NCBI RefSeq assembly: GCF_000190755.2
Contig: NZ_JH109152.1
Span: 248,001 to 312,000 of the forward strand
Reading direction: 5' to 3'
From: Methylobacter tundripaludum SV96
Lineage (GTDB): Bacteria; Pseudomonadota; Gammaproteobacteria; Methylococcales; Methylomonadaceae
DNA length: 64,000 nucleotides
Shown: piece after piece, positions 27,831-37,260 of the stretch
Numbering within the stretch: the first letter of the stretch is position 1
How the letters are laid out: each line of letters begins with the position of its first letter
Notes under the pieces: model-generated
What the model was told of the DNA's origin: nothing
Databases searched by the model: none
The model's input: the letters and a program-made list of their open reading frames with translations, nothing else
Position numbers and translations under genes: made by a program

Positions 27831-28706
27831 ATGACTTCGACAAGTAAACCCATTACCCCGTTGCGCCAACGCATGATTGACGACATGCGGATGCGCAAAC
27901 TTTCCCCCAAAACCCAGGCCAGTTATATCCGTGTTGTGAAACGATTCGCGGGTTTCCTGGGACGTTCGCCTGATACAGCCAGCGTCGAAGATTTACGCCG
28001 TTATCAATTGCACTTGGTTGATCACGGTATTTCGCCGATTTCATTGAATGCGACCCTCACCGGGCTCAAGTTTCTCTTTGAAACGACGCTAGACCGCCCT
28101 GAGTTGTTGACTAAGATGCACCCGGTGCATGTACCTCACAAACTGCCGGTGGTATTGAGTCGTGAAGAGGTGGCTCGCCTGATCGCCGCCGTTGACAATC
28201 TCAAGCACCAGACAGCGTTATCGGTGGCTTACGGCGCCGGCTTACGTGCCAGCGAGGTGGTGTCGCTGAAGGTCGGTGATATCGACAGCCAGCGTATGAC
28301 GCTGCGCATCGAACAGGGTAAAGGCAGCAAGGATCGTTATGCCATGCTGTCGCCGGTGCTGTTGGAACGGTTGCGCGCCTGGTGGAAGTTTGCCCATGCA
28401 CAAGGCAAAATGCTCCAAGGTGGCTGGCTATTTCCTGGCTTGGACCCCATCGATCCACTCAGCACCCGTCAACTCAACCGGGCCATCCATGCCGCTGCAG
28501 AGGCGGCGCGGATTGACAAGCGGGTATCGATGCATACGCTTAGGCACAGTTTCGCCACTCACTTGCTGGAACAGAAGGTGGATATTCGGGTGATCCAGGT
28601 GCTACTTGGCCACAAGAAGCTGGAAACCACGGCGCTGTATGCCCAGGTGGCCACCGATATCCTGCGTGAGGTGGTCAGTCCACTGGAGACCTTGCAACCG
28701 GTGTAG
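27831..28706 (+). CDS. Tyrosine recombinase associated with the IS91-type element
   Basis: A 291-aa XerC/D-like integrase. The N-terminal SAM-like DNA-binding domain is seen in RMRKLSPKTQASYIRVVKRF. The catalytic domain shows GAGLRASEVVSLKVGDID (first Arg), KGSKDR (Lys), HTLRHSFATHLL (His-x-x-Arg) and LLGHKKLETTALYAQV with the nucleophilic Tyr. The ATG at 27831 is preceded by AGGAG at 27819-27823. It sits 9 bp ahead of the IS91-type transposase gene, the two-gene arrangement known in some IS91-like elements. Confidence 0.9.
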   Translation: MTSTSKPITPLRQRMIDDMRMRKLSPKTQASYIRVVKRFAGFLGRSPDTASVEDLRRYQLHLVDHGISPISLNATLTGLKFLFETTLDRPELLTKMHPVHVPHKLPVVLSREEVARLIAAVDNLKHQTALSVAYGAGLRASEVVSLKVGDIDSQRMTLRIEQGKGSKDRYAMLSPVLLERLRAWWKFAHAQGKMLQGGWLFPGLDPIDPLSTRQLNRAIHAAAEAARIDKRVSMHTLRHSFATHLLEQKVDIRVIQVLLGHKKLETTALYAQVATDILREVVSPLETLQPV

Positions 28707-28715
28707 ACTAAGGTC

Positions 28716-29915
28716 ATGGTGCGTCCCGCACTGGAGGTGGCGGAGATTTTCCGCGCCCACGGACCCGCTTGGCGACAAGCTCAACAGACCCACTTAAGTC
28801 TGGGGCAACTGAAAGTCATGTCCGCCATCGAACAGTGTCGTACCTCGACCTTGGGTGGGCATGTGTTGCACTGTCCTGCCTGTAAGCATGACGAAATCGC
28901 CTACAACTCTTGCCGTAACCGGCACTGCCCAAAATGCCAGGCCAGTGCGGCTAAACGGTGGCTCGAAGCCCGGCAGGCCGATCTGTTACCGGTGGACTAT
29001 TACCATGTGGTATTCACCTTGCCCGCGCCGATCAGCGCCATCGCCTACACCAACAAGGCGGTGATCTATGGCCTGCTGTTTGAGGTCGCCGCCGAGACGC
29101 TGCGCACCATCGCCGCAGACCCTAAACATCTGGGCGCACGGATCGGAGCCACCTTGATTCTGCATACCTGGGGCTCGGCGTTAACTCATCATCCGCATGT
29201 GCACGGCATCGTTCCCGGCGGCGGCTTATCCGTAGACGGCAAGCGATGGGTGGCTTGCAAACCGGGCTTCTTTTTATCGGTACGCGTGCTGTCACGGCTG
29301 TTTCGACGGCGTTTTCTGGAAGAACTCAGCAAAGCGCAGGCGGCAGGACAATTGCAGTTCTTCGGTGAGCATGCCCATCTGGCTGACGCCTCGGCCTTTG
29401 CTGATTGGCTCGTGCCACTTAAAAAGTGCGAATGGGTGGTCTACGCCAAACGCCCGTTTGCAGGGCCTTCGGCGGTATTGGCTTATCTGTCGCGTTATAC
29501 CCACCGGGTGGCAATCGCCAACTCACGCCTGATTGCCCTGGACGAGCGCGGCGTCACGTTCCGCTGGAAAGACTACCGAGCCAAGGGCAAGACGCGGCAT
29601 AAAACCATGACGCTCACTACCGACGAGTTTATCCGCCGCTTCCTGTTGCATGTGTTGCCCAGTGGCTTCCATCGCATTCGTCATTATGGCTTGCTCGCCA
29701 ATTGCGGCCGCCGTGAACAGCTTGCGCAGGTACGTAAACTACTGCAGGTTATGCCGACCGACAGTGAACTCAACGGTGGGGATACCGATGCGGTAGGACA
29801 ATCGGCCCAGCCGACTTTCACCTGTCCCGACTGCGGTGCGGCCATGATCATCGTCGAAATCTTAGCGCGCAAACAGCCGATTCGAGCACCACCTTGGCAA
29901 CGAGGTACGGCATGA
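28716..29915 (+). CDS. IS91-family transposase (HUH/Y type)
   Basis: A 399-aa rolling-circle transposase. An N-terminal zinc-binding domain shows HCPACKHDEIAYNSCRNRHCPKCQ (in parts, Cys pairs at about 53-75). The HUH motif is in THHPHVHGIVPGGG and the catalytic Tyr region in YLSRYTHRVAIANSRL. A C-terminal zinc ribbon is suggested by TCPDCGAAM. It appears complete. Such elements transpose by rolling circle and can carry adjacent DNA, which is relevant to the neighbouring HD-GHKL gene. Confidence 0.92.
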   Translation: MVRPALEVAEIFRAHGPAWRQAQQTHLSLGQLKVMSAIEQCRTSTLGGHVLHCPACKHDEIAYNSCRNRHCPKCQASAAKRWLEARQADLLPVDYYHVVFTLPAPISAIAYTNKAVIYGLLFEVAAETLRTIAADPKHLGARIGATLILHTWGSALTHHPHVHGIVPGGGLSVDGKRWVACKPGFFLSVRVLSRLFRRRFLEELSKAQAAGQLQFFGEHAHLADASAFADWLVPLKKCEWVVYAKRPFAGPSAVLAYLSRYTHRVAIANSRLIALDERGVTFRWKDYRAKGKTRHKTMTLTTDEFIRRFLLHVLPSGFHRIRHYGLLANCGRREQLAQVRKLLQVMPTDSELNGGDTDAVGQSAQPTFTCPDCGAAMIIVEILARKQPIRAPPWQRGTA

Positions 29916-30133
29916 AAACAAGAGTCTGCCAAACTCCACATCACCAGTTACTGTTTCATCGGCGGTTAGAGCCGATACGGGAAGGCTTGGCCTGGTGGCG
30001 TAAAATCCCTATTTTTTGCTCGCCACCGCCACGAAAAATCAGGCGCATAGACTGTGAGATGGACCTACTGGGCTATATCGGGCCTCGGCTGACCAACATG
30101 AGAGCCAGGTTAACCCGTACAGCCACCTGTTAA
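29912..30133 (+). CDS. Small unrecognised ORF overlapping the IS91 transposase stop
   Basis: Begins with ATGA overlapping the transposase stop and would encode 73 aa (MKTRVCQTPHHQLLFHRRLE start), rich in Arg. No domain is recognised. It may be a passenger of the element or non-coding terminal DNA that happens to be open. Confidence 0.25.
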   Translation: MKTRVCQTPHHQLLFHRRLEPIREGLAWWRKIPIFCSPPPRKIRRIDCEMDLLGYIGPRLTNMRARLTRTATC

Positions 30134-30611
30134 ATCTCCATAGTCCATCCCCTGTTCTAGTCCACTGCTGCGTAGCCCGCGGTTTCCTCCCTCGAGGCTT
30201 GTCCGACGCCTGCCCACCCAGTTCTGTCGCGTCTTGCAGTCTTGCGCAGGAGGGCAGGCATCTGACAACCCTTAACAAACTCGGTCTTTCACGAATGACG
30301 CAGTCCGGCCATGTGCGGTCGGTCACCGTAGCCGGGCCTATAACCGCATTCGCACGGAAAGTGGACGTAGCTATAAAAACTGGACGATGACAGCCAGAGG
30401 TAGATTAACCAGCTCTCGATAACAGTCTGTAAACATAATCCCTAAGACCTGCAAGCATCTTTTTTCGGCCCGAATTAGCTGCAAATATCCGAAGCCATCG
30501 ATCCGAATTAATTGCCAAAGGGATCTTCCCCCTCAGGGTCGGGGCATTGATTTATAATCGCTCAGCTTTATATAGGGTATCTGTTGAGATATTAAGCCCA
30601 TATTCGACGCC
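30134..30611. other. Intergenic region at the 3' side of the IS91-type element
   Basis: No gene is seen. The stretch up to about 30390 (including 'ggtcggtcaccgtagccggg' near 30319) probably contains the origin end of the IS91-type element, but I cannot define the boundary. The remainder is the 3' flank of the ABC transporter permease gene. Confidence 0.4.
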
Positions 30612-31373
30612 TCAGTTTCTAATCTTGTACCCAGTCTTAAACACCCACCCTACAAAAGTCAGGCAGATGATAAGAAAACCAAACGTCATGCCAATACTCA
30701 TGCCGATGTGCACATCGGCGACACCGTAGAAGCACCAGCGAAAGCCGCTGATCAAATAGACCATTGGATTGAACAGGGTGATCTTCTGCCACAATGGAGG
30801 CAACATAGTGATCGAATAGAACGCGCCGCCCAAGAATGTGAGCGGGGTGACGATCAACATCGGAACCACCTGTAGTTTCTGAAAATTATCGGCCCATAGG
30901 CCGATAATGAAGCCAAACAGGCTGAAGGTAACGGCAGTGAGCAAAAGAAAGGCGATCATCCATAAGGGGTGGGCGATCTGGTAGGGCACGAAAATGCGGG
31001 CGGTGCCCAGAATGAGCAGCCCCAACATCACCGATTTGGTCGCCGCCGCCCCCACATAACCAATGAGTATCTCGACCCATGAAACCGGTGCTGATAGCAG
31101 CTCATATATAGTGCCCGCCCACTTGGGCATGTAAATACCGAAAGAAGCATTGGATATGCTTTCGTTCAGTAGATTCAGCATGACCAGTCCTGGGATGATG
31201 AAGGCGCCATAACTGATGTCGTCAATGTTGCCCATACGCGAACCGATGGCTTTGCCAAATACGATGAAGTATAGCGAGGTGGTCAGTATCGGTGCGGCGA
31301 TGCTTTCCCACAGAGTACGAAAGGTGCGTGCCATTTCAAAGTGGTAAATGGCGCGAATGCCATAGATGTTCAT
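30612..31373 (-). CDS. ABC-2 type transporter permease
   Basis: A 253-aa inner-membrane permease with six helices, of the ABC-2 family (YadH-like). The conserved signature is in [26 protein letters not shown] and [14 protein letters not shown]. Its start overlaps the stop of the ATPase gene by 4 bp, showing a coupled exporter pair. The substrate is unknown. Confidence 0.88.
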   Translation of the reverse strand: MNIYGIRAIYHFEMARTFRTLWESIAAPILTTSLYFIVFGKAIGSRMGNIDDISYGAFIIPGLVMLNLLNESISNASFGIYMPKWAGTIYELLSAPVSWVEILIGYVGAAATKSVMLGLLILGTARIFVPYQIAHPLWMIAFLLLTAVTFSLFGFIIGLWADNFQKLQVVPMLIVTPLTFLGGAFYSITMLPPLWQKITLFNPMVYLISGFRWCFYGVADVHIGMSIGMTFGFLIICLTFVGWVFKTGYKIRN

Positions 31374-32329
31374 TCCAGTGCCTCCTTGGGCTGATGCACC
31401 AGACTGACGAAGATGTCCTCCAGTGAACTCTCGCTGGAGCGTAAGTCTTTGAATTCGATATTGTGCTCACCTAGCGTGCGCAATAACTCGGCAATACCGG
31501 TTTCTTCTTTTTGGCTGTCGAAGCTATAAACCAGGGTGTGTCCATCGTCGGAGAGCGCTAATGGCCAAACGCTTAGCTCGGCCGGGATGCTGGTCATGGG
31601 CTGCCGCAAAGTCAGCATGAGCTGCTTTTTGCCAAGCTTGCGCATCAATACATCTTTGTCTTCAACAACGATCAGTTCACCTTGGCTGATGACGCCGATC
31701 CGGTCTGCCATGTCTTCGGCTTCTTCAATATAATGTGTGGTCAGAATGATGGTGGTACCCTGCTCACGTAGTTCGCGCACCATGCGCCACATATCGTGTC
31801 GTAACTCCACATCCACGCCGGCACTCGGCTCATCGAGGAACAATATCGTCGGCTCATGCGCGAGGGCTTTGGCAATCAGCACGCGACGTTTCATGCCCCC
31901 CGATAAGGTCATGATTTTTGCGTCGCGTTTGTCCCATAGGGACAGATCGCGCAGCACTTTTTCCAGGTAGGTTGCGTTGGGTGCCTTACCGAACAGCCCC
32001 CGGCTGAATTTGATCGTGGCCCAGACCGACTCAAACGAGTCCGTATAGAGTTCCTGCGGCACCAACCCGATGCTGGCCCGCGCCGCGCGGTAGTCTCGCA
32101 CGATGTCGTGACCGCCGGCGATGATGGTTCCAGAGCTAGCCTTGACGATGCCGCAGATGATGCTGATCAGTGTCGTCTTGCCCGCACCATTGGGTCCGAG
32201 CAAGGCGAATATCTCACCGCGTTTTATCTCCAGGTTGATTTTTTTGAGCGCTTGGAAACCACCGGCATACGTCTTGTTAACGTCGCGCACGAAGATGATG
32301 GGAACGGAATTTTCGGCGGATATGGGCAT
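31370..32329 (-). CDS. ABC transporter ATP-binding protein
   Basis: A 319-aa nucleotide-binding subunit (YadG-like). Walker A is GPNGAGKTT, the Q-loop region is [13 protein letters not shown], the signature is [15 protein letters not shown], Walker B is [12 protein letters not shown] and the switch is TTHYIEEAE. The ATG at 32329 fits the family length; an upstream TTG at 32410 would add 27 atypical residues. It pairs with the permease encoded downstream to form an ABC-2 exporter. Confidence 0.9.
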   Translation of the reverse strand: MPISAENSVPIIFVRDVNKTYAGGFQALKKINLEIKRGEIFALLGPNGAGKTTLISIICGIVKASSGTIIAGGHDIVRDYRAARASIGLVPQELYTDSFESVWATIKFSRGLFGKAPNATYLEKVLRDLSLWDKRDAKIMTLSGGMKRRVLIAKALAHEPTILFLDEPSAGVDVELRHDMWRMVRELREQGTTIILTTHYIEEAEDMADRIGVISQGELIVVEDKDVLMRKLGKKQLMLTLRQPMTSIPAELSVWPLALSDDGHTLVYSFDSQKEETGIAELLRTLGEHNIEFKDLRSSESSLEDIFVSLVHQPKEALE

Positions 32330-32890
32330 TGTCTTTATGAATGATAGGCTAGGTGTAAGGATTCTTTCACAGTGCAAGTGATTGTATAAATAATTGTTTA
32401 TCTTGAGCAATCATGGCTAAATCTGCCGTTTCTCCGGCAGTAGTCTAAGAGTCCGGAGCTTAAATGTAATCTGATGGTTGGGTGAGTTTAAACAAACAAC
32501 AGTAAAGTCTCATAGACGTGTAGTTTAATCAATTTCAAGAGCCTATATTTAATAATAGGCTTTCGAATACCAAAGCAATTAATTCATCGAGTTAGTGTCA
32601 TACGTTTCTATACATATTGTGTTTTTAGTTTGAAGTGTTATGGTTTTATTTACGGTTGAAATGGAATAGTGCTTTTAAACTCCAGATGACACTCAGCAAC
32701 CAATTGCGGACATGCGGTTTACATTCTGCATTATCCGCAAACTATTTTTATCCACATTGAAGTGTTAACGCCGCTCGTCGCGCCGACTGATAAGGAGGCA
32801 CGCCCCTACTTTCATCCAATAGACTGTCTCCACGCTTCTGGCTTAATCGCAGCCGTAGTTTCCTAATCGATTGAACAAAGGAGGAACACA
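32330..32890. other. AT-rich intergenic region
   Basis: Divergent spacer between the ABC exporter and the DJ-1/PfpI gene. No gene or strong repeat is seen. A strong AAAGGAGG ribosome binding site for the DJ-1 gene lies at 32877-32884. Promoters for both directions are presumably here but cannot be assigned. Confidence 0.5.
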
Positions 32891-33586
32891 ATGAAAATTC
32901 TGATGGTACTGACGTCTCATGACACGCTTGGGAATACAGGGAGGAAGACGGGGTTCTGGCTGGAAGAGTTCTGCGCCCCTTATTACACGTTTATTGATGC
33001 GGGTGCTAGCGTTACGGTCGCTTCCCCCAAAGGCGGTGAACCGCCGCTCGACCCCAAGAGCGACACACCCGAAGGGCAGACCGACCTTACAAGCCGATTT
33101 AAGAACGATCCTAAAACGCAGGCCGTACTAGCTGGCACGACGAAACTATCCGACGTGAAGGCGCAGGATTACGACGCGATCTTTTATCCGGGCGGTCACG
33201 GTCCGATGTGGGACCTGGCTGAAGATCCAATCTCGAATACCTTGATCGAAACCTTTTACAACGCAGGCAAACCCGTCGCGGCGGTCTGTCATGGTCCTGC
33301 CGTATTGCACCACGCAATGTTTAACGGCGAACCGATAGTGAAGGGGAAACGCGTCACAGGCTTTACAAATTCAGAAGAAGAGGCCGTTCACCTCACTGAG
33401 ATAGTGCCGTTTCTGGTCGAGGACGAACTCAAGCGTCTAGGCGGCCACTTCGAAAAGGCCGCCGACTGGCAGAGTTTCGCGATCGTCGATGGCCACCTGA
33501 TCACCGGGCAGAACCCGGCGTCTTCAACAGCGGCGGCCCAGGAACTCATCAAGCTGCTGACGTCGACTCTGGTAGGCGTAAGTTGA
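32891..33586 (+). CDS. DJ-1/PfpI superfamily protein (Hsp31-like glutamine amidotransferase fold)
   Basis: A 231-aa class I GATase-like protein. The nucleophile elbow is AVCHGPAVL with Cys133, and an acidic partner is in FWLEEF (Glu25/26). YPGGHGPMWDL is the conserved oxyanion region. Members of this clade act as glyoxalase III or general stress proteins. It precedes a peroxiredoxin on the same strand (176 bp apart), which suggests a stress-related pair without proving one transcript. Confidence 0.88.
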   Translation: MKILMVLTSHDTLGNTGRKTGFWLEEFCAPYYTFIDAGASVTVASPKGGEPPLDPKSDTPEGQTDLTSRFKNDPKTQAVLAGTTKLSDVKAQDYDAIFYPGGHGPMWDLAEDPISNTLIETFYNAGKPVAAVCHGPAVLHHAMFNGEPIVKGKRVTGFTNSEEEAVHLTEIVPFLVEDELKRLGGHFEKAADWQSFAIVDGHLITGQNPASSTAAAQELIKLLTSTLVGVS

Positions 33587-33762
33587 CCCGCCGATCTTCC
33601 GCAAAGGCAAATTCGACTTTTGGCTTATTCGCTAACCTATGAATAATTATATAATTTTTGGGCTGGCGTGTAATATCCGATAGTATGCAGCTTCTTATTA
33701 ATGACGCGCATACGTTTCTTAGTATTTTTTTCAGTTCCCGTACAGCACAAAGGAGAATAAAA

Positions 33763-34422
33763 ATGGCATTAAGAATAAATGATGAAGCACCTGATTTCAC
33801 AGCCACCACAACGCATGGAATCATTAATTTTCATGAATGGATTGGTAATGGATGGGCTATCTTATTTTCTCATCCCAAGGACTTTACGCCGGTGTGTACC
33901 ACTGAGCTGGGCTATATGGCAAAGCTAGAGCCTGAATTCACGAAACGAAACTGTAAAATTATTGGTTTAAGCGTTGATCCAGTGGATAACCACTCTAGAT
34001 GGGTAAAAGATATCGAAGAAACACAAGGCTGTGCTGTTAATTATCCGATGATCGGCGATACTGATTTGGCAGTGGCGAAGCTTTATAATATGTTGCCTGC
34101 TGATGAGGCAGGTTCGTCAGAAGGCCGAACAGCAGCTACAAATGCAACGGTTCGCTCCGTTTTTATCATTGGTCCAGACAAAAAAATTAAACTGATGCTT
34201 ACCTACCCTATGACAACGGGGCGTAACTTTGACGAAATTCTGCGGGTTTTAGATTCAATGCAGCTAACGGCTAAGTACAAAGTCGCTACACCAGTTAATT
34301 GGAAAAACGGTGAAGATGTCATTATTGTCCCATCAGTATCCGATGAGGAAGCAAAAGGAATGTTTAAAGAAGGTTGGAAAACACTAAAGCCATATCTGCG
34401 TTTGGTTAAGCAACCGCACTAG
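33763..34422 (+). CDS. 1-Cys peroxiredoxin (Prx6 type)
   Basis: A 219-aa thiol peroxidase. The peroxidatic Cys45 sits in FTPVCTTELGYMA, with the supporting Thr and a downstream Arg in TVRSVFIIGPDKKIKL. The Prx6-type C-terminal domain (YKVATPVNWKNGEDVIIVP) is present. The ATG at 33763 is set by AGGAG at 33751-33755 and by family length. It reduces peroxides in the cytoplasm. Confidence 0.93.
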   Translation: MALRINDEAPDFTATTTHGIINFHEWIGNGWAILFSHPKDFTPVCTTELGYMAKLEPEFTKRNCKIIGLSVDPVDNHSRWVKDIEETQGCAVNYPMIGDTDLAVAKLYNMLPADEAGSSEGRTAATNATVRSVFIIGPDKKIKLMLTYPMTTGRNFDEILRVLDSMQLTAKYKVATPVNWKNGEDVIIVPSVSDEEAKGMFKEGWKTLKPYLRLVKQPH

Positions 34423-34548
34423 CAGGTTATTCCAGCGGTCAGCCTCTGGTGTCTCCTGGAGATGCTACGTTAACTTGTAAATTCTGCCATTTATATGGTT
34501 AAAAACGTATAACATTAGACATTTCGATACGGACTGTCTAATGTTTTC

Positions 34549-34637
34549 AGTGCGTAGGTCGGGCAACAGCTTTTCGTTGCCCGACATTTTGGTGTGTGAA
34601 TGTGTCGGGCATAAACAGCTTGCTCGACCTACGTGAC
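34549..34637. terminator. Nested inverted repeats between convergent genes
   Basis: GTGCGTAGGTCGGGCAA and TTGCCCGACA form one hairpin (about 34549-34586), while TGTCGGGC and GCTCGACCTACG pair with the outer arm (to about 34637). It is placed between the 3' ends of the peroxiredoxin and DUF1579 genes, so a bidirectional terminator or an extragenic palindrome is likely. Confidence 0.5.
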
Positions 34638-34639
34638 TC

Positions 34640-35236
34640 TTACTTCGGCGTGTACGTCATCTCCATCATCTTCCATTCCTTGCCGCCGGGGTGAGTCCCG
34701 TACATGTCGAACGTCTGGGTATTGCTATCCACGATCTTCCAGATAGCGCGATGCTTCATGTATCCACCGCCCGGTTCGGCGTGCTGGCCCTTCAAGGTGA
34801 TGGTCTTGCCGTCTGTGCTCGCAGTGCCTTCCATCGTGAAGATCCCGGTACCCATGGTAGACATCCAGCTCGTCACATACCGCTTGAGCAAGTTGTCATA
34901 GGCTGTAATCTCGATCCCGGAGAATGGCTGCCCCATCATTTGACCGGTCAATTCCTGCTGAAGAAAGCGCCCGTCCAGCAGTATCTTCATTTCCGCGGAG
35001 CCGGTCGATTCCACTGGTGGCTTGTTGGGCTCCATCCATTCCTTGGTTTTAGTTGTCCAGCTTCCCGCAAGGCTTGCCAATTGCTTGTGCTGCTCGCCCG
35101 GCGCGGCCAGCTTGGTGTAGACCTCCATCATCGCTTGCGGGTCCATTGGTTTCTCCGCCTTCTTGCCCTTCGCCATGGCGACGGGTGCCGCCAACATGAT
35201 ACAGAGACTCATGAGAGTGAGTTGTAAGTAACGCAT
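34640..35236 (-). CDS. DUF1579 family secreted protein
   Basis: A 198-aa precursor with a signal peptide (about 1-22, cut after AMA). The mature part shows the DUF1579 pattern: LASLAGSWTTKTKEWMEP, GRFLQQELTGQMMGQPFSG, YDNLLKRYVTSWMSTMGTG. A lipocalin-like beta-barrel is probable, but the function is unknown. A strong AAAGGAG ribosome binding site precedes the ATG. Confidence 0.85.
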   Translation of the reverse strand: MRYLQLTLMSLCIMLAAPVAMAKGKKAEKPMDPQAMMEVYTKLAAPGEQHKQLASLAGSWTTKTKEWMEPNKPPVESTGSAEMKILLDGRFLQQELTGQMMGQPFSGIEITAYDNLLKRYVTSWMSTMGTGIFTMEGTASTDGKTITLKGQHAEPGGGYMKHRAIWKIVDSNTQTFDMYGTHPGGKEWKMMEMTYTPK

Positions 35237-35354
35237 GGTTTTCTCCTTTCAAAGTGTAGTTAGAAAGTCATAGGTAAACTAGGCCCATCGTGTGGGGCGC
35301 CGCCCGCCCCTGATAGTGTGGTATACGCACCAAGCCGATGGGTGGCGACGTTAA

Positions 35355-35483
35355 GGAAGCGCTTGGCGATATAGCCAAATGATCGGCCTCTTGCTGCTGG
35401 CTGTAACCTTTTTCAAGCACCAACTTGGCAGCATCCTGTTTGAATTCCAGACTATATTTAGGCCGATTGTATTTTTTACTCAT
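35355..35483 (-). pseudogene. IS3-family orfA remnant
   Basis: The first 43 residues (MSKKYNRPKYSLEFKQDAAK, then LVLEKGYSQQQEADHLAIS) match the N-terminal helix-turn-helix of IS3-family OrfA proteins. The frame then runs into unrelated sequence and stops at 35268. Only the 5' part of the gene remains, without orfB downstream. A 3' piece of an IS3 orfB lies at 39230-39328 on the same strand. Confidence 0.7.
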
Positions 35484-36018
35484 GGACCTCTATGGGCAGT
35501 ATAAATTCTGCCTTTAGAGGTATCCGGCTTCATTAAACCATTTCAAACTGAATATGCAATACGGATGAACACCTACATGCACTAAGAGAAGTAGGCTGCA
35601 TTTGTGTTCCAAATCCTGTTCGCATTTTTTAATAAATGGCGTAAAGATAACCGATCTCTCAATAACCTTTTTGGCCGTTTGTCGCCAGGATTCCGTTTTG
35701 ATATACCCATACGAAACGCCGCCATCAAGGCAAATTCAGTGTATCAATAGGGTTTTATTTAGGTTTATGAGCCATTCTTGCTTTGTGGTAGCCCCTAATT
35801 TACAGGCATCCCAAGTATCAATAAAGTCATCAGATCAGTGGTCCGCTGAATCAGGCAGACCGTTCAACCCGATGAAAGTCAGCTTTCGTCGCACTACAGA
35901 CGATCAAGATGCCTACTCAACAGGCAGCTTAGGGTCGAACTGAGACAGCTAATGTCTGAAACAGTTGAGACTAATTTTGGCAATTGTCGGATCAAGTCTG
36001 GAGTTTTACAAAGCAGTA
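35484..36018. other. Intergenic region, no gene seen
   Basis: Open frames here (for example 35602-35943) have no recognisable domain or ribosome binding site. The stretch 35484-35535 probably includes the left end of the IS3 remnant. The rest is the 3' flank of cysH. Confidence 0.4.
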
Positions 36019-36753
36019 TCAGGAAGTACCGTTATCTTTTACATTTCCGGCATGCAGGCCGCATTCTTTTTGGGCTCCCGCTTCCCACCACCAGCGTCCG
36101 GCTCTTTCATGTTCATGAGGCAAAATAGCGCGGGTGCAGGGTTCGCAGCCTATGCTGGTAAAGCCTTTTTCATGCAGTTCGTTATAAGGGATCTGATAGG
36201 CTTCAATATAATCCCAGACTTGCGTCAGGCTCCAATTGACTAGCGGATTGAATTTAATCAATGGATGTCCGGCGGTGGAAAATTCGCTGTCTATTTGCAC
36301 TTCAGGAATAGACTGCCGGGTATCCGGGCTTTGATCTTTGCGTTGGCCGGTAATCCAGGCATCTAACTGAGGCAGTTTGCGTTTTAATGACTCAACTTTA
36401 CGGATGCCGCAACATTCGTGATGGCCGTCCACATAAAAGCTAAACAGGCCTTTCTTTTTTACCAGGTTATCGAGCAAGTCCTTGTCCGGCGATAATATTT
36501 CAATGTCTATCCGGTAATGTTTTCTGACTTTTTCTATGAAACGGTAGGTTTCGGGATGTAAGCGCCCGGTATCCAAACAAAAAACCTGGATGTCTTTGCT
36601 GAGTTTGACAGCCATATCGATCAGCGCCACATCTTCCGCACCGCTGAAAGCAATGGCAATGTTGTCGAATAGCTCAAGCGCTTTTTTAAGTATGATGCGC
36701 GGGTTTTTATGGGTCAGGTCAGTTTGTAATTGCTGGATATTGAAGGTTTCCAT
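36019..36753 (-). CDS. cysH: Phosphoadenylyl/adenylyl-sulfate reductase, copy 1
   Basis: A 244-aa reductase of assimilatory sulfate reduction, forming sulfite. The PP-loop motif is FSGAEDVALIDMA. Both Cys pairs of the [4Fe-4S] APS-reductase type are present ([10 protein letters not shown] and GCEPCTR), as is the catalytic Cys in ECGLH. This favours APS as substrate. The start at 36753 (METFNIQQ) follows CAGGAAT; a TTG 15 bp upstream is rejected. A close paralog lies at 62845-63570 on the other strand. A duplicated 65-bp segment lies immediately upstream. Confidence 0.93.
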   Translation of the reverse strand: METFNIQQLQTDLTHKNPRIILKKALELFDNIAIAFSGAEDVALIDMAVKLSKDIQVFCLDTGRLHPETYRFIEKVRKHYRIDIEILSPDKDLLDNLVKKKGLFSFYVDGHHECCGIRKVESLKRKLPQLDAWITGQRKDQSPDTRQSIPEVQIDSEFSTAGHPLIKFNPLVNWSLTQVWDYIEAYQIPYNELHEKGFTSIGCEPCTRAILPHEHERAGRWWWEAGAQKECGLHAGNVKDNGTS

Positions 36754-36773
36754 AATATTCCTGTCCAAAGGGG

Positions 36774-37005
36774 AGGGCTTATGCAGAGCGCCGCTGCTAT
36801 CGGTCTGACATTGAGGATGCAGTTGTCGTTAGCTGAAACATTAGCCTGTTCCTTAGCTCTCAAGGCGCGCACTCATCGTTATACCCAAATGCCCAAGAGA
36901 CACTCGTTCCCACGGAGCCCGTGGGAACGAGAGCGAAAAGGGAAGGGCTTATGCAGAGCGCCGCTGCTATCGGTCTGACATTGAGGGTGCAGTTGTTAGC
37001 TGAAA
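36774..37005. repeat. Direct repeat upstream of cysH copy 1
   Basis: About 65 bp at 36774-36839 recurs at 36943-37005. Shared blocks are AGGGCTTATGCAGAGCGCCG, CTGCTATCGGTCTGACATTG and TGCAGTTG..AGCTGAAA. Between the copies are a GCGCACTCATCGTTATAC unit related to the tamB repeat ends and a palindrome CGTTCCCACGG-agc-CCGTGGGAACG (36905-36929). It may have duplicated a cysH promoter. Confidence 0.7.
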
Positions 37006-37053
37006 TATCTTTTGCTAATCAGGCCCTTTTTTGCTTAACCAGATTGATTAGGT

Positions 37054-37173
37054 GTAGGCCGGAATAAGGCCATCCAAGCGCGTAGCGCGAGGTGGCGTTT
37101 CCGGCGAATTTGGATAGTGTTTGCCGGAAACGCCAGTTCTCGCTGTCGCTCGAACCGGCTTATTCCGGCCTAC
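37054..37173. repeat. 120-bp palindromic element, copy 3
   Basis: Same ends and inner stem as the copies at 4314-4433 and 8536-8655, in the same orientation as copy 1. The loop differs (gaatttggatagtg). Located between cysH and the aconitase gene. Confidence 0.85.
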
Positions 37174-37260
37174 ATGGCTCTTTGTAACTATTCAGCGCGA
37201 AGCACAGCATCCCTCTCCTACTGGAGAGGGAGCAAGCGCGATTTTCGATTTGCTGAGTAG

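Noticed and set aside
35602-35943. 113-codon frame between the IS3 remnant and cysH
   Set aside because: No ribosome binding site, no recognisable domain, and it lies in probable IS-derived or spacer DNA.
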